Source: Bacillota bacterium | GTDB lineage: Bacteria; Bacillota; JADQBR01 | Assembly: GCA_016278515.1 (NCBI GenBank) | Contig: JADQBR010000078.1 | Coordinates: forward strand, 1 to 46,988 | Length of the DNA stretch: 46,988 bases | Direction: 5' to 3' | Part shown: positions 17,350-26,329 of the stretch, piece by piece | Position numbering within the stretch: the stretch's first letter is position 1 | Layout: every line of letters begins with the position of its first letter | Notes under the pieces: model-generated | Told to the model about the DNA's origin: nothing | The model's database searches: none | Seen by the model: only the letters and a program-made list of their open reading frames with translations | Made by a program: the position numbers and the translations under genes

Positions 17350-18909
17350 ATGAGGGTTCTTAAGTTCAAAGTGATAAATAAAGATCGTGTGGGGTTATTG
17401 CAAGATATCTTTCAATTGCTTACTAATAGAAACATTAACATAACGAATCTGGAAGTTATACCCGATATTACTCACATGGAGGTAGAATTGAGCGGGGAAC
17501 TGGATAAACAAGCTCTTTTTAAAGAATTGGAACAGATTAATGCGGTGATTAAATGTGTGGAAATTGAATTAATGCCTTGGGAAGAGACAAATCAAAGGAT
17601 GCAGGCGGTGTTGGATGCGATCAGTGAAGGTGTTCTGGCCATCAACTCTCAGGAAGAGATTACTACAGTCAATCCTATCGGAGAACAAGTTTTTAATGCT
17701 GGTAGGGATGAATTAATTGGCCAAAAGATTAGCTCCGTTCTGTCCAAAGATGTGCCTATGCTGGAATGCCTAAGAACCGGGCAGACATATAATCATCGAG
17801 AGATAAATTTTACAAAAGGGAATAAAAAATATCATTATGTTACTAGTGGAAGACCTATTAGAGATAAGCAGAATAATGTGGTAGGCGTGGTTGCTACTAT
17901 TAAAGATATGACGGAAGTGCGTAGGCTGGTCTATTCTGTGACTAAGCCGACCATGGTGACCTTTGAAGATATAATTGGCGAAAGTGAAAAACTGCAAAGT
18001 GTGATAGAAATGGGTAAAAGGGTTGCAGAAGGGACATCGACAGTTTTGTTAAGAGGGGAAAGCGGCACGGGAAAAGAGTTGTTCTCTCGGTCTATTCATA
18101 TGGCTAGTCCCAGGCGAGACCAACCTTTTGTGCCGGTTAATTGTGCGGCACTGCCGGATTCTCTCTTGGAGAGTGAGCTGTTTGGCTACAACGGAGGGGC
18201 TTTTACAGGATCACTTAAAAGTGGAAAACAAGGATTATTTGAATTTGCCAACGGGGGAACCTTATTTCTAGATGAAATCGGTGAGGTTTCGCCTCATTTA
18301 CAAGCCAAACTATTACGTGTTCTTCAGGAAGGAAAGGTGAGAAGGGTAGGGGGGCAGGAGGAAATACCTATTGATGTGCGGGTAGTCGCAGCAACCAACA
18401 AGGATTTAGAAGAAATGGTAGAGATGAATGACTTTCGCAAGGATCTTTACTACCGGCTCAACGTCATCCCGATTTATTTACCGCCCCTAAGAGAAAGGCA
18501 GGAAGATATCCCTTTGCTGGTTAATTATTTTCTTGAGAAAATGAACCTAAGATTTAATAAACAAGTTGAATTTGTAAGTAAGGAAGCCTTAGAAAAACTT
18601 TACTATCATGATTGGCCTGGAAATGTAAGGGAACTGGAGAATGTCATTGAAAGGGCCGTGAATTTAGTGACTGGTAAATGGCTGGTGCCCAAGTATATTG
18701 TGATTAATCCGAGTCTAGGCATTGCCGAGGAAGATGGTGCAGGAAGAACACTGGAAGATATGGTAGGACGTATCGAACGCCAGGTAATTACCCAAGCATT
18801 AAAGAATTGGGGTTCCATTAGACAAACTGCTAAAGCTTTGGGGGTTTCTCATACCACCATTATGAATAAGATGAAGAAGCATCACATCGAGCATGGCAAG
18901 GATTATTGA
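17350..18909 (+). CDS. Sigma-54-dependent activator with ACT and PAS domains (TyrR-like)
   Basis: A 519-residue activator that probably senses an amino acid and opens sigma-54 promoters. An N-terminal ACT domain (about 1-75) is followed by a PAS domain (about 80-190) and an AAA+ sigma-54 interaction domain (about 205-440). The AAA+ domain has Walker A GESGTGKE, the sigma-54 contact loop GAFTG and Walker [14 protein letters not shown]-terminal helix-turn-helix ([20 protein letters not shown]) closes the protein. The ATG follows GACGGAGGG by eight bases. The order ACT-PAS-AAA-HTH is that of TyrR. Unlike E. coli TyrR it keeps an intact GAFTG, so it should be a true activator. A sigma-54 promoter lies right downstream before alanine dehydrogenase, making that gene the likely target. 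The ligand, perhaps alanine or glycine, is inferred. Confidence 0.9.
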   Translation: MRVLKFKVINKDRVGLLQDIFQLLTNRNINITNLEVIPDITHMEVELSGELDKQALFKELEQINAVIKCVEIELMPWEETNQRMQAVLDAISEGVLAINSQEEITTVNPIGEQVFNAGRDELIGQKISSVLSKDVPMLECLRTGQTYNHREINFTKGNKKYHYVTSGRPIRDKQNNVVGVVATIKDMTEVRRLVYSVTKPTMVTFEDIIGESEKLQSVIEMGKRVAEGTSTVLLRGESGTGKELFSRSIHMASPRRDQPFVPVNCAALPDSLLESELFGYNGGAFTGSLKSGKQGLFEFANGGTLFLDEIGEVSPHLQAKLLRVLQEGKVRRVGGQEEIPIDVRVVAATNKDLEEMVEMNDFRKDLYYRLNVIPIYLPPLRERQEDIPLLVNYFLEKMNLRFNKQVEFVSKEALEKLYYHDWPGNVRELENVIERAVNLVTGKWLVPKYIVINPSLGIAEEDGAGRTLEDMVGRIERQVITQALKNWGSIRQTAKALGVSHTTIMNKMKKHHIEHGKDY

Positions 18910-18912
18910 CAG

Positions 18913-18930
18913 TGGCACGTTTTCTTTCCG
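18913..18930. promoter_or_regulatory. Distal activator-binding half-palindrome
   Basis: TGGCAC-GTTTTC-TTTCCG matches the perfect palindrome at 18996 in 13 of 18 positions, including the spacer core TTTTC. The two lie 83 bp apart, close to eight helical turns. It resembles an upstream activating site for the TyrR-like regulator. Confidence 0.4.
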
Positions 18931-18995
18931 AAGCATGGTAATGACGCTGTTTAATCGGTAGTTAGAAGCTTTCTTTAGACAGATTTCTTCTTAAG

Positions 18996-19013
18996 TGGCA
19001 AATTTTCTTGCCA
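18996..19013. promoter_or_regulatory. TyrR-box-like palindrome upstream of ald
   Basis: TGGCAA-N6-TTGCCA is a perfect inverted repeat with the 6-6-6 architecture of the E. coli TyrR box (TGTAAA-N6-TTTACA). It lies about 110 bp upstream of the predicted transcription start of the sigma-54 promoter, a normal distance for an activator of this class. The adjacent gene encodes a TyrR-like protein. I infer it to be that regulator's binding site. Confidence 0.6.
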
Positions 19014-19087
19014 TGTTGCAGATTGGATTAACATCTGAAAGGCTCTTAAAAGCAATGGGTAATGGATTTCTAGCAACTCATGAAATA

Positions 19088-19103
19088 TGGCATGAATATT
19101 GCT
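19088..19103 (+). promoter_or_regulatory. Sigma-54 (-24/-12) promoter of ald
   Basis: TGGCATG-AATA-TTGCT matches the consensus TGGCACG-N4-TTGCW at all but one base, with GG at 19089-19090 and GC at 19101-19102 in exact spacing. Transcription would start near 19114, which places the ald ATG (19152) 38 bases into the message. The sigma-54 activator gene is immediately upstream. Confidence 0.85.
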
Positions 19104-19151
19104 ACTAATATCCTATTGGTTAATATATTGCTTTTAAAGGAGTGTTTTTAT

Positions 19152-20267
19152 ATGTTAATAGGTGTGCCTAAGGAAATAAAGAATAACGAGAACAGGATTG
19201 CCATTACGCCGGCGGGCGTTACTTCGTTCATTAATGCTGGGCATGAGGTTATGGTGCAGACAGAGGCTGGTTTAGGAAGCGGCTTCACTGATGAGGAATT
19301 TGTTCAAGCAGGAGCGAAAATTGGTACTGATGCTAATACAGTTTTTCAACAGTCAGATATGATAATGAAAGTAAAAGAACCGCAGCCGGAAGAATATGAT
19401 TTATTTAAAGAAGGACAAATATTGTTTACCTACCTGCATGCTGCTGCCGGTCCGGAGTTAATTAAGGCTCTATTAGAGAAAAAAGTGACAGGCATTTCTT
19501 ATGATACGGTACAGCTTCCTAACGGTTCGTTACCGCTGCTCGCTCCTATGAGTGAAGTGGCCGGCCGGATGAGTGTGCAGATAGGTGCCCAGTTTTTAGA
19601 AAAACCTAAAGGCGGCAGAGGGGTATTGCTTGGTGGGGTTCCCGGAGTTGCAGCAGCTAATGTAGTGATTGTCGGCGGCGGCATGGTCGGTACTAATGCG
19701 GCCAAAATAGCAGTTGGCATGGGGGCTAGAGTTACTATCTTAGATATCAATGCCGAGAGATTAGTTTATCTGGATGATTTATTCGGGAACAAGGCTCAGA
19801 CAATGATGTCTAATAGTTACAATATTGAACAAGCTGTAAAAGAAGCAGATTTGTTAATTGGTGCAGTACTGTTACCCGGAGCCAAGGCGCCGTGCCTGGT
19901 AACTGAAAGCATGGTTAAACAAATGCAGCCTGGTTCAGTAATTGTGGATGTTGCCATTGACCAGGGTGGTTGTATTGAAACAATTGATCGAGTGACCACC
20001 CATGATGATCCTACTTACATTAAGCATGGTGTGTTACACTATGCGGTGGCTAATATGCCTGGGGCGGTGGCCAGAACATCTACCTTCGCATTGACTAATG
20101 TCACTTTGCCATATGCACTAAAAATCGCCAACAAAGGTTGTTTGAAGGCGGTTAAGGAAGATGCGGCTTTAGCTAAGGGTCTTAACGTTTACAATGGAGA
20201 TATTACTCATTCTGTGATTGCTGATGCCTTAGGGTATAAATATATATCGTTGACACAGATTGGGTAA
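19152..20267 (+). CDS. ald: Alanine dehydrogenase
   Basis: Oxidatively deaminates L-alanine to pyruvate and ammonia with NAD+, or runs the reverse amination. From the ATG at 19152 it has 371 residues, the standard length. The opening [17 protein letters not shown], the HAAAGPELI substrate segment and the NAD-binding [17 protein letters not shown] are clear. AAAGGAG lies nine bases upstream of this ATG. A longer in-frame reading from 19080 would include the sigma-54 promoter as coding sequence and is rejected. It is followed by its own terminator and then by a sodium:alanine symporter gene. Regulation by the adjacent ACT-domain activator is strongly suggested. Confidence 0.96.
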   Translation: MLIGVPKEIKNNENRIAITPAGVTSFINAGHEVMVQTEAGLGSGFTDEEFVQAGAKIGTDANTVFQQSDMIMKVKEPQPEEYDLFKEGQILFTYLHAAAGPELIKALLEKKVTGISYDTVQLPNGSLPLLAPMSEVAGRMSVQIGAQFLEKPKGGRGVLLGGVPGVAAANVVIVGGGMVGTNAAKIAVGMGARVTILDINAERLVYLDDLFGNKAQTMMSNSYNIEQAVKEADLLIGAVLLPGAKAPCLVTESMVKQMQPGSVIVDVAIDQGGCIETIDRVTTHDDPTYIKHGVLHYAVANMPGAVARTSTFALTNVTLPYALKIANKGCLKAVKEDAALAKGLNVYNGDITHSVIADALGYKYISLTQIG

Positions 20268-20299
20268 TTAGGTATAGTCTAATTATGCAAAATAGTGGA

Positions 20300-20322
20300 A
20301 AAGCCCTTAATTGGGCTTTCTC
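20300..20322 (+). terminator. Terminator after ald
   Basis: AAAGCCC pairs with GGGCTTT around TTAATT, followed by a short T/C tract. It is only moderately strong, so some read-through into the symporter gene is possible. Confidence 0.65.
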
Positions 20323-20387
20323 TTAACATTGGCAATTCAGAAAATTGTAAATGTTACAGCTAGCACAAGTAGCTGAAGGAGGTGACA

Positions 20388-20462
20388 TTGGTTGGAAGTA
20401 ACTTGTGGATAAAGTATTTATACTTCACAAATAATATTTTAGAGGAGTGTGTGCTATTATGA
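20388..20462 (+). CDS. Possible 24-residue leader peptide coupled to the symporter gene
   Basis: An AAGGAGGTGA sequence, a near-perfect Shine-Dalgarno match, lies five bases before a TTG at 20388. That frame runs 24 codons and stops with a TGA that overlaps the symporter ATG as ATGA. The encoded peptide would be [20 protein letters not shown] followed by CVLL. The position and coupling resemble a translational leader. No other use of such a strong ribosome binding site 70 bp before the real start is evident. The TTG start and short length make this tentative. Confidence 0.4.
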   Translation: MVGSNLWIKYLYFTNNILEECVLL

Positions 20463-21814
20463 TGGATTTTCTCGGTGCAGTTAGTGGTTTTGTCTGGGGT
20501 CCGCCCATGTTGATATTATTGGTCGGAACCGGTATTCTGCTAACGATACGCTTGCGCGGGCTACAGTTTACCAAATTAATCTATGCCCACAAGCAGATTT
20601 TTTCCAAAGATGATAATGATAATAAAAGCGAGGGTGATATTTCTCAGTACCAGGCATTGGCTACGGCGCTAGCTGCGACTATTGGTACCGGTAATATTGC
20701 CGGTGTTGCTACTGCAATTTTCTTAGGTGGTCCCGGAGCGGTATTTTGGATGTGGATGACCGGCTTGGTGGGGATGGCGACAAAGTATTCTGAGGCAATT
20801 TTAGCCGTTAAGTACAGAGTTAAGGATAAGAACGGTGAAATGGCCGGTGGTCCCATGTACTATATTGAAAAAGGTTTGGGGCTTAAGTGGTTAGGTGTTG
20901 TGTTTGCGATTTTTGGGGCCATAGCTGCATTTGGTATTGGCAACATGGTGCAGTCCAACTCGGTGGCTGATGCTGTTAACACCAGCTTTGGAATTAGCCC
21001 CTGGATTACTGGTCTCGTTCTTGTTGTTTTTACTGCTTTAGTAATTCTTGGCGGGATTAAGAGTATCGGCCGTGTTACTGCATATATTGTGCCTATCATG
21101 GCTGCAATTTACGTTGCTGGCGGTCTTGTGATACTCTTTATTAATGCTGCACAGATTCCGGCTGCATTTGGTACTATCTTCAGTGCCGCATTTACCGGTG
21201 AAGCTGCTGCTGGCGGCGCAGTCGGTGCTGCAATTAAATTCGGTGTTGCTCGGGGAGTATTTTCTAACGAAGCAGGTTTAGGTAGTGCGCCTATCGCTGC
21301 GGCTGCTGCCAAGACGGATTATCCTGCGCGGCAGGCTTTCGTCAGTATGACTCAGACTTTTATTGATACAATCGTTGTTTGTAGTATTACTGCATTAGCA
21401 ATTATCACTTCCGGTGCTTTGGCAACAGGCGAGACGGGCGCTTCATTAACCACTACTGCTTTTAATATGGGTTTGCCCGGTTCAGGCGGTATGCTGGTAG
21501 CTATTAGTATTATTTTCTTCGCTTACTCTACCATCTTGGGTTGGAGCTACTATGGTGAAAAGTGCTTGGAATATCTGGTAGGTGAAAGTTCTGTAATTTA
21601 TTACCGCTATGCATTCGTAGGTGTGGTTTTTGTGGGTGCTATCGCTAAGTTGGATTTTGTTTGGGCTGTTGCCGATATTATGAACGGCTTGATGGCTGTG
21701 CCCAACTTGATTGGTCTTATCGGTCTCAGTGGAGTTGTAGTGGCTGAAACCAATAGGTTCTTGACAGAAAGAGCAAGTGAGTTTGATAAAACTAAAGCAG
21801 CAATGGAAGAATAA
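20459..21814 (+). CDS. agcS: Sodium:alanine/glycine symporter (AGCS family)
   Basis: A 451-residue, multi-helix membrane carrier that imports alanine or glycine with sodium. Family signatures are visible: the segment [36 protein letters not shown], and the region [23 protein letters not shown]. Membrane helices run through nearly the whole length, as expected for about ten or eleven segments. The ATG at 20459 follows GAGGAG by 11 bases, and another ATG comes immediately after. It lies between alanine dehydrogenase and dihydrolipoyl dehydrogenase, so it supplies substrate to the catabolic genes on either side. No -24/-12 promoter was found in front of it. Expression may come from ald read-through or an unseen promoter. 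Confidence 0.95.
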   Translation: MMDFLGAVSGFVWGPPMLILLVGTGILLTIRLRGLQFTKLIYAHKQIFSKDDNDNKSEGDISQYQALATALAATIGTGNIAGVATAIFLGGPGAVFWMWMTGLVGMATKYSEAILAVKYRVKDKNGEMAGGPMYYIEKGLGLKWLGVVFAIFGAIAAFGIGNMVQSNSVADAVNTSFGISPWITGLVLVVFTALVILGGIKSIGRVTAYIVPIMAAIYVAGGLVILFINAAQIPAAFGTIFSAAFTGEAAAGGAVGAAIKFGVARGVFSNEAGLGSAPIAAAAAKTDYPARQAFVSMTQTFIDTIVVCSITALAIITSGALATGETGASLTTTAFNMGLPGSGGMLVAISIIFFAYSTILGWSYYGEKCLEYLVGESSVIYYRYAFVGVVFVGAIAKLDFVWAVADIMNGLMAVPNLIGLIGLSGVVVAETNRFLTERASEFDKTKAAMEE

Positions 21815-21826
21815 AAAGAAGATAAC

Positions 21827-21858
21827 AAAACCTGAAGGGTATCCTTCAGGTTTTTGTT
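21827..21858 (+). terminator. Intrinsic terminator after the symporter gene
   Basis: CCTGAAGG pairs with CCTTCAGG around a GTAT loop, extended by AAAA/TTTTT on either side. Confidence 0.92.
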
Positions 21859-21922
21859 AACTTTGCTTCTGTAAGAGAAATATAAATTCCAATAACATAA
21901 GATGTAATAAGAGGTGATTATA

Positions 21923-23317
21923 GTGACAGAAAAATTCGATGTAACGGTGGTAGGCGGCGGCCCAGGTGGTTATGTAGCTGCAATTAAGGCATCTCAGCTA
22001 GGAGCGAAGATTGCAATTGTTGATAAAAGCAGTTTAGGAGGAACTTGCCTTAATCGAGGCTGTATACCGACAAAGGCCATGGTAAAAAGTGCGTCTTTAT
22101 GGAGAGAATTGCAGGAGGCTGGGGAGTTTGGTATTGAAGTAGAAAACCTTAGGATTAATTATGACAAGGTACTGGCACGCCAAGAAAAGGTAGTAAAGAC
22201 ACTTGTTGCTGGAACTGAAACCTTGATGAAAAAGAACAAGATTGAAGTTTTTTCCGGTACAGCAGGTGTTGAACAGCCTGGCAAGGTTACTGTGTCAATG
22301 GAAGACGATAGTAAGCTTGTACTAGAAACCGATAAGATAATTATTGCTACCGGTTCTACTACCGCTAGAATTCCTGTTCCCGGCTTGGATATGCCTGGGA
22401 TATTGACCAGTGATTCGATTTTGCAAATGCCTCAAATACCTGATAGTTTAACTATTATTGGCGGTGGCGTCATAGGAATGGAATTTGCCAGTATTTTTAG
22501 CGCCTTCGGGTCCCATGTAACTGTAGTAGAAATGCTGCCCAACATTCTTCCTATGGTAGATGACGAGATAACTAAAAGGCTGCGGCCTGTCTTTAAAAAA
22601 GCCGGCATCAATGTTCTTACTAAATCAAAAGTAAAAGAAGTTAGAAGTGACGGTAATTCTTACGAAACTGTTGTAGAAACAAAAAAAGGGGAAGAAATTA
22701 TTACTTCAAGTCAGGTGCTCTTAGCGGCTGGGAGGGTACCGGTAATGGAAGGTATTGATACGGAAAAATTAAACTTGAAACTTGACGGAAGAGCCATTTG
22801 GACTAACGATAAGATGGAAACAAATGTGGAGGGTATTTATGCAGTAGGTGATGTTGTTGGCGGCACCATGTTGGCTCATGCAGCTTCTTTTGAGGGACTT
22901 ATAGCGGCGGAAAACGCCATGGGTAAGGATATGACAATGGACTATTCAGCTGTTCCCAGCTGTATATTTTGTTACCCTGAAATTGCCAGTGTGGGGCTGA
23001 CTGAAAGCGAAGCAAAAGAAAAGGGAATAGATATTATTAAGAGCAAATTCCCATTTACTGCCAACGGCAAGGCTTTGACAATGGGCGAAACAGTTGGCAC
23101 GGTGAAGTTAATTGCTGATAAAAAAAGTGGAGTGATTATTGGTGGTCACATTATGGGGCCCCATGCAACTGACTTGATTGCTGAGGTAACTTTAGCAGTT
23201 AAAGCTAAGTTAACTGGAAAAGAAGTTGCAGAAACTATTCATGCACATCCGACATTAGCTGAAACAGTAATGGAAGCCGCTCATGGTCTGGTAGATAAGC
23301 CGCTGCATTTGGCTTGA
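21923..23317 (+). CDS. lpdA: Dihydrolipoyl dehydrogenase (L-protein)
   Basis: A 464-residue flavoprotein that reoxidises dihydrolipoyl groups and reduces NAD+. The FAD-binding VVGGGPGGYVAAIKA, the redox disulfide in GGTCLNRGCIPTK, the NAD-binding IIGGGVIGMEFASIF and the C-terminal active-site HAHPTLAETV are all present. The GTG at 21923 has GAGGTGA five bases upstream. An upstream in-frame GTG at 21914 lies within that site. It is encoded away from the gcv operon but close by. It supplies the L-protein that the gcvT-H-PA-PB operon lacks, though it could also serve 2-oxoacid dehydrogenases elsewhere. A terminator separates it from the symporter. Confidence 0.95.
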   Translation: MTEKFDVTVVGGGPGGYVAAIKASQLGAKIAIVDKSSLGGTCLNRGCIPTKAMVKSASLWRELQEAGEFGIEVENLRINYDKVLARQEKVVKTLVAGTETLMKKNKIEVFSGTAGVEQPGKVTVSMEDDSKLVLETDKIIIATGSTTARIPVPGLDMPGILTSDSILQMPQIPDSLTIIGGGVIGMEFASIFSAFGSHVTVVEMLPNILPMVDDEITKRLRPVFKKAGINVLTKSKVKEVRSDGNSYETVVETKKGEEIITSSQVLLAAGRVPVMEGIDTEKLNLKLDGRAIWTNDKMETNVEGIYAVGDVVGGTMLAHAASFEGLIAAENAMGKDMTMDYSAVPSCIFCYPEIASVGLTESEAKEKGIDIIKSKFPFTANGKALTMGETVGTVKLIADKKSGVIIGGHIMGPHATDLIAEVTLAVKAKLTGKEVAETIHAHPTLAETVMEAAHGLVDKPLHLA

Positions 23318-23363
23318 TCATTGTAATTTACTTAAAACACTAAATAAGATCACCGGGATGTTT

Positions 23364-23774
23364 TTAATTGGCGGTATCAGTGTTTTTATTCTTTTTAGAT
23401 AATGCTAAAAAAAAACTGACTAGGTAGTGTCCGCTGGCCACGGCGGCCAGGCCAAATAGAATACTTAGCAGTAAGTATGCCAAGCCGTTGCGCAGATTAC
23501 CTGATTGCAGCAGAACTATTATTTCACTACTGAATGTGGAAAAGGTGGTGAAGGCACCCAATAAACCGACCGTAATTAAGCCCTTTAGATTGTTATCCAA
23601 TGGTGCATGGATATTAATGGCATATATAATGCCCAGAAAGAAACTACCAATTATATTTACGGCTAAAGTACCGGTAGGAATTGCGGACCCTAACCGCATC
23701 AGTGCCCAATTGGAAACTAAATAGCGCAAAATGGCACCGGCGGCACCGCCTAAACCAATATATACGAAAAGCAT
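23364..23774 (-). CDS. crcB: Fluoride channel CrcB/Fluc
   Basis: A 136-residue, four-helix membrane protein that lets fluoride leave the cell. It begins LFVYIGLGGAAGAILRYLVS, the usual CrcB opening, and has the GLLGAFTTFSTFSSE block whose Thr/Ser/Phe residues line the fluoride pore. The start is preceded by AAGGAG. Many Firmicutes carry two adjacent crcB genes forming heterodimers. Only one is present here, so it would act as a dual-topology homodimer. No fluoride riboswitch was recognised upstream. It converges with the lpdA gene with 46 bp between stops. Confidence 0.93.
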   Translation of the reverse strand: MLFVYIGLGGAAGAILRYLVSNWALMRLGSAIPTGTLAVNIIGSFFLGIIYAINIHAPLDNNLKGLITVGLLGAFTTFSTFSSEIIVLLQSGNLRNGLAYLLLSILFGLAAVASGHYLVSFFLALSKKNKNTDTAN

Positions 23775-23949
23775 AACACTATCTCCTTAAAAAGCAGTAT
23801 GGGAGTTATTGGGGTAGTTGTTATTAATATTCATCATATAAGAAGTTGGTTTCCTTTGTCAATTTTTTGCGCATGCATAGCTATTTGTCACAAGGGAAAA
23901 ATCTTTTAATAGAACCCAAGTCTAAAAATTAGTTGAAAGGGGTTATTCG

Positions 23950-25155
23950 ATGTCTGAATTATTGGATGCTAAACAACAACAGCGTGATATGTTAAAGGAC
24001 ATAATTAGGCAGCTCCATGCCGGGCAAGAGCCAGAACATTTGAAAGAAAAATTTGCTGATCTACTGCGGAGCGTTACGCCTACACAAATCTCTAAAATGG
24101 AAGAAGAATTAATAGCAGAGGGTATTCCTGAGACGGAGATCAAAAGGCTTTGTGATGTCCATGTGGCGGTATTAAAAGATTCCTTAGACGCCCAAGACAA
24201 GCTCAGCGAATTAGCGGGTCACCCAATACATACGTTTAAAATGGAGAATGAAGCAATTGGCAAGGTGGTTACTTCTATCCGCGAGATGCTAAAACAAGTA
24301 CAGCTTGAAGGGTTAGATGGTTATGCAAAACCACTGCGGAGCCAAGTTGATTTGTTGGGGGCTGTGGAAAAACATTATCTACGAAAAGAAAACCAGTTAT
24401 TCCCTATGTTAGAAAAACATGATGTGACCGGTCCAACCAAAGTGATGTGGGATTTTCACGATGATGTTCGCAGGATACTAAAGACCGTACGAAAGGCGCT
24501 AGAGGACAAAGACCAGGAGACCGTGATGAGTGAAATGGAAGAACTACTTAAAACTGTGGAGGATATGTTCTATAAAGAGGAGAACATTCTCTTCCCCACT
24601 GCCTTAAAAGTTTTGACTGAAAGGGAATGGGCTCAGGTTCGTTTTGGTGAAGAAGAAATTGGTTATGCTTTAGTGACGCCCGGGACCGATTGGCAGCCCA
24701 AGGAGATGCTAAAACAGACAGACTTTGGAACTACAGGAGCAGGCAGCAACATTTCTCTCAGCATGGGTGAATTAACTGCTGAACAGATTAATTTAATCTT
24801 AACTCACCTGCCGGTAGATGTTACCTATGTAGATGAAAATGATAAGGTTAGATATTATTCTCAAGGTAAGGAAAGGATTTTTCCCAGAAGTCCTGGTATT
24901 ATCGGACGAGAGGTACAAAATTGCCATCCCAGCGACAGCGTGCATGTTGTAAATAAAATCGTAACTGCTTTTAAAGAAGGCAGAAAGGACAGCGCTGATT
25001 TTTGGCTTGAGATGAACGACCGGTTTATCCATATTCGTTATTTCGTTATCAGGGATAAAGAAGGAAATTATCGAGGCGTGGTTGAGGTCTCTCAAGATGT
25101 TACGGAGATCAGAAAGTTGGAAGGCGAAAGTAGAATATTATCATGGAAAGAATAA
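23950..25155 (+). CDS. DUF438-hemerythrin-PAS protein
   Basis: A 401-residue cytoplasmic protein with three parts. An N-terminal DUF438 helical domain (about 1-75) is followed by a hemerythrin-like HHE domain (about 85-225). The HHE domain has candidate iron ligands in HTFKMENE, HYLRKENQLFP, FHDDVRR and FYKEENILFP. A C-terminal PAS domain (about 260-395) contains VTYVDENDKVRYYSQGKERIF. This architecture is widespread in anaerobes and is thought to sense oxygen, nitric oxide or redox state, but few members have been tested. The ATG follows GAAAGGGG. It seems to be a single gene ending at its own terminator. Confidence 0.85.
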   Translation: MSELLDAKQQQRDMLKDIIRQLHAGQEPEHLKEKFADLLRSVTPTQISKMEEELIAEGIPETEIKRLCDVHVAVLKDSLDAQDKLSELAGHPIHTFKMENEAIGKVVTSIREMLKQVQLEGLDGYAKPLRSQVDLLGAVEKHYLRKENQLFPMLEKHDVTGPTKVMWDFHDDVRRILKTVRKALEDKDQETVMSEMEELLKTVEDMFYKEENILFPTALKVLTEREWAQVRFGEEEIGYALVTPGTDWQPKEMLKQTDFGTTGAGSNISLSMGELTAEQINLILTHLPVDVTYVDENDKVRYYSQGKERIFPRSPGIIGREVQNCHPSDSVHVVNKIVTAFKEGRKDSADFWLEMNDRFIHIRYFVIRDKEGNYRGVVEVSQDVTEIRKLEGESRILSWKE

Positions 25156-25176
25156 GCTCCGTTAGACGGAGCTTTT
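25154..25176 (+). terminator. Terminator after the DUF438 gene
   Basis: AAGCTCCGT pairs with ACGGAGCTT around a TAG loop and is followed by TT. It overlaps the stop codon. Confidence 0.75.
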
Positions 25177-25198
25177 CATATCAAGTAGAGCAGAAATA

Positions 25199-25234
25199 TA
25201 TATAGACGCCGGGGGCCTCCCGGGCGTCTATATA
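25199..25234. repeat. Long intergenic inverted repeat
   Basis: TATATAGACGC at 25199-25209 pairs perfectly with GCGTCTATATA at 25224-25234, and the GC-rich interior extends the stem by about four more pairs with one bulge. It lies between convergent genes. It has no T-tract on the minus strand, so it is not a classic terminator for mrp. Confidence 0.7.
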
Positions 25235-25264
25235 CAATATACAATGGCGTAAACCAACACCTAA

Positions 25265-26329
25265 TCAGACTTTTTTAGTATGTTTGATAACTTTGTCAGC
25301 CAAGTCATGATAATAAGCAGCAGATGGGTCGTCGCCTTTTAATGCTATTGGCGTTCCGGTGTCGCTGTTTTCTCTGATATCTATGGAGAGAGGAATTTGA
25401 GCAAAAAGTTCCACATTAAGTTCTTCCGCAATTTTTTCTGATTGTCCTTGACCAAAGATATAATACTTATGTTCACACTCGGGACATTGGAAGTAAGACA
25501 TATTTTCCACTACGCCCATAATACTGATATCCATCTGTTGGGCCATCTTTGCTAATCGGGCGGATACTTGCGCGGCAGCACTTTGTGGGGTAGTAACCAA
25601 TAGCAATTGTGCTTTAGGAAGCTGCTGCATAATAGTTAAAGGGACATCTCCGGTGCCGGGTGGTAGATCAATTACTAAATAATCCAAATCGCCCCAGCGT
25701 ACACTGTAGAAAAATTGGTCCAATACTCCCCGTATAACAGGAGCCCGCCAAATTAACGCTTTGTCCGATGTAATTAAATTACCCATGGATAGTGCTTTTA
25801 GATTGTTTACTTGTATAGGCATTATTGTTTCATTGTCAAGGGCTACGGGCTTTTTACCCTGAATACCCAAAAGGGTGGATACACTGAAACCCAATACGTC
25901 TGCATCCAGAATACCAGTATTCATACCTTTCTGCTGTAGTGCTACTGCCAGGTTAACAGCAACAGTTGATTTTCCTACACCGCCCTTACCGCTGCCCACG
26001 GCAATTACGTTAACGTTATTAAAAACGTCGGCTTTGTCATTGTCGCCCTGTTTTAAAGATGCAGTTAATTGCTGCTTTTCTTCTGGAGACATTTCACCAA
26101 AGCTTATGTTTACGGATTTAACACATTCCAAGTTACCCACCGCAGCCTTGATATCATCTTCAATGGTTCTTTTCATAGGGCAGCCTTTTATGGTTAGCTT
26201 GATATTAATGGCTACGCTGCCTTCCCTAACGGCAATATCTCCAATCATGTTTAGGGTGACCAGGTCTCTGCCGATTTCAGGGTCTTTAACGGTTTTCAGT
26301 GCATCAACTATTTGTTCTTTTGTAATCAT
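25265..26329 (-). CDS. mrp: Mrp/ApbC/NBP35-type iron-sulfur carrier ATPase
   Basis: A 354-residue P-loop protein that assembles or delivers [4Fe-4S] clusters to target enzymes. An N-terminal MIP18/DUF59 domain (about 1-90) is followed by the deviant Walker A GSGKGGVGKST, a D-x-D-V-LG segment and the LPPGTGDVPLT block. A CXXC pair in FQCPECEH binds the bridging cluster. Length and order are typical of bacterial Mrp. The ATG has GGAGG eight bases upstream. It appears monocistronic. The several iron-sulfur enzymes in this window, including the radical SAM pair, are plausible clients, but that link is only inference. Confidence 0.92.
   Translation of the reverse strand: MITKEQIVDALKTVKDPEIGRDLVTLNMIGDIAVREGSVAINIKLTIKGCPMKRTIEDDIKAAVGNLECVKSVNISFGEMSPEEKQQLTASLKQGDNDKADVFNNVNVIAVGSGKGGVGKSTVAVNLAVALQQKGMNTGILDADVLGFSVSTLLGIQGKKPVALDNETIMPIQVNNLKALSMGNLITSDKALIWRAPVIRGVLDQFFYSVRWGDLDYLVIDLPPGTGDVPLTIMQQLPKAQLLLVTTPQSAAAQVSARLAKMAQQMDISIMGVVENMSYFQCPECEHKYYIFGQGQSEKIAEELNVELFAQIPLSIDIRENSDTGTPIALKGDDPSAAYYHDLADKVIKHTKKV

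Noticed and set aside
18913-18930. Reading TGGCAC...TTTCC or TGGCAA...TTGCC (18996) as sigma-54 promoters
   Set aside because: The GG-to-GC distance is 11 bases at 18996, and GC is absent at 18913. The -24/-12 promoter requires exactly 10 bases, which is met only at 19088-19103. The symmetric form fits a protein-binding site better.
23488-23724. Open frame opposite crcB and many others opposite or inside real genes, such as 1670-2044, 3547-4029, 26936-27448 and 44926-45483
   Set aside because: They overlap well-supported genes on the other strand or frame, lack ribosome binding sites and show no recognisable domains.
23775-23949. Fluoride riboswitch upstream of crcB
   Set aside because: The conserved crcB-motif segments were not found on the minus strand.
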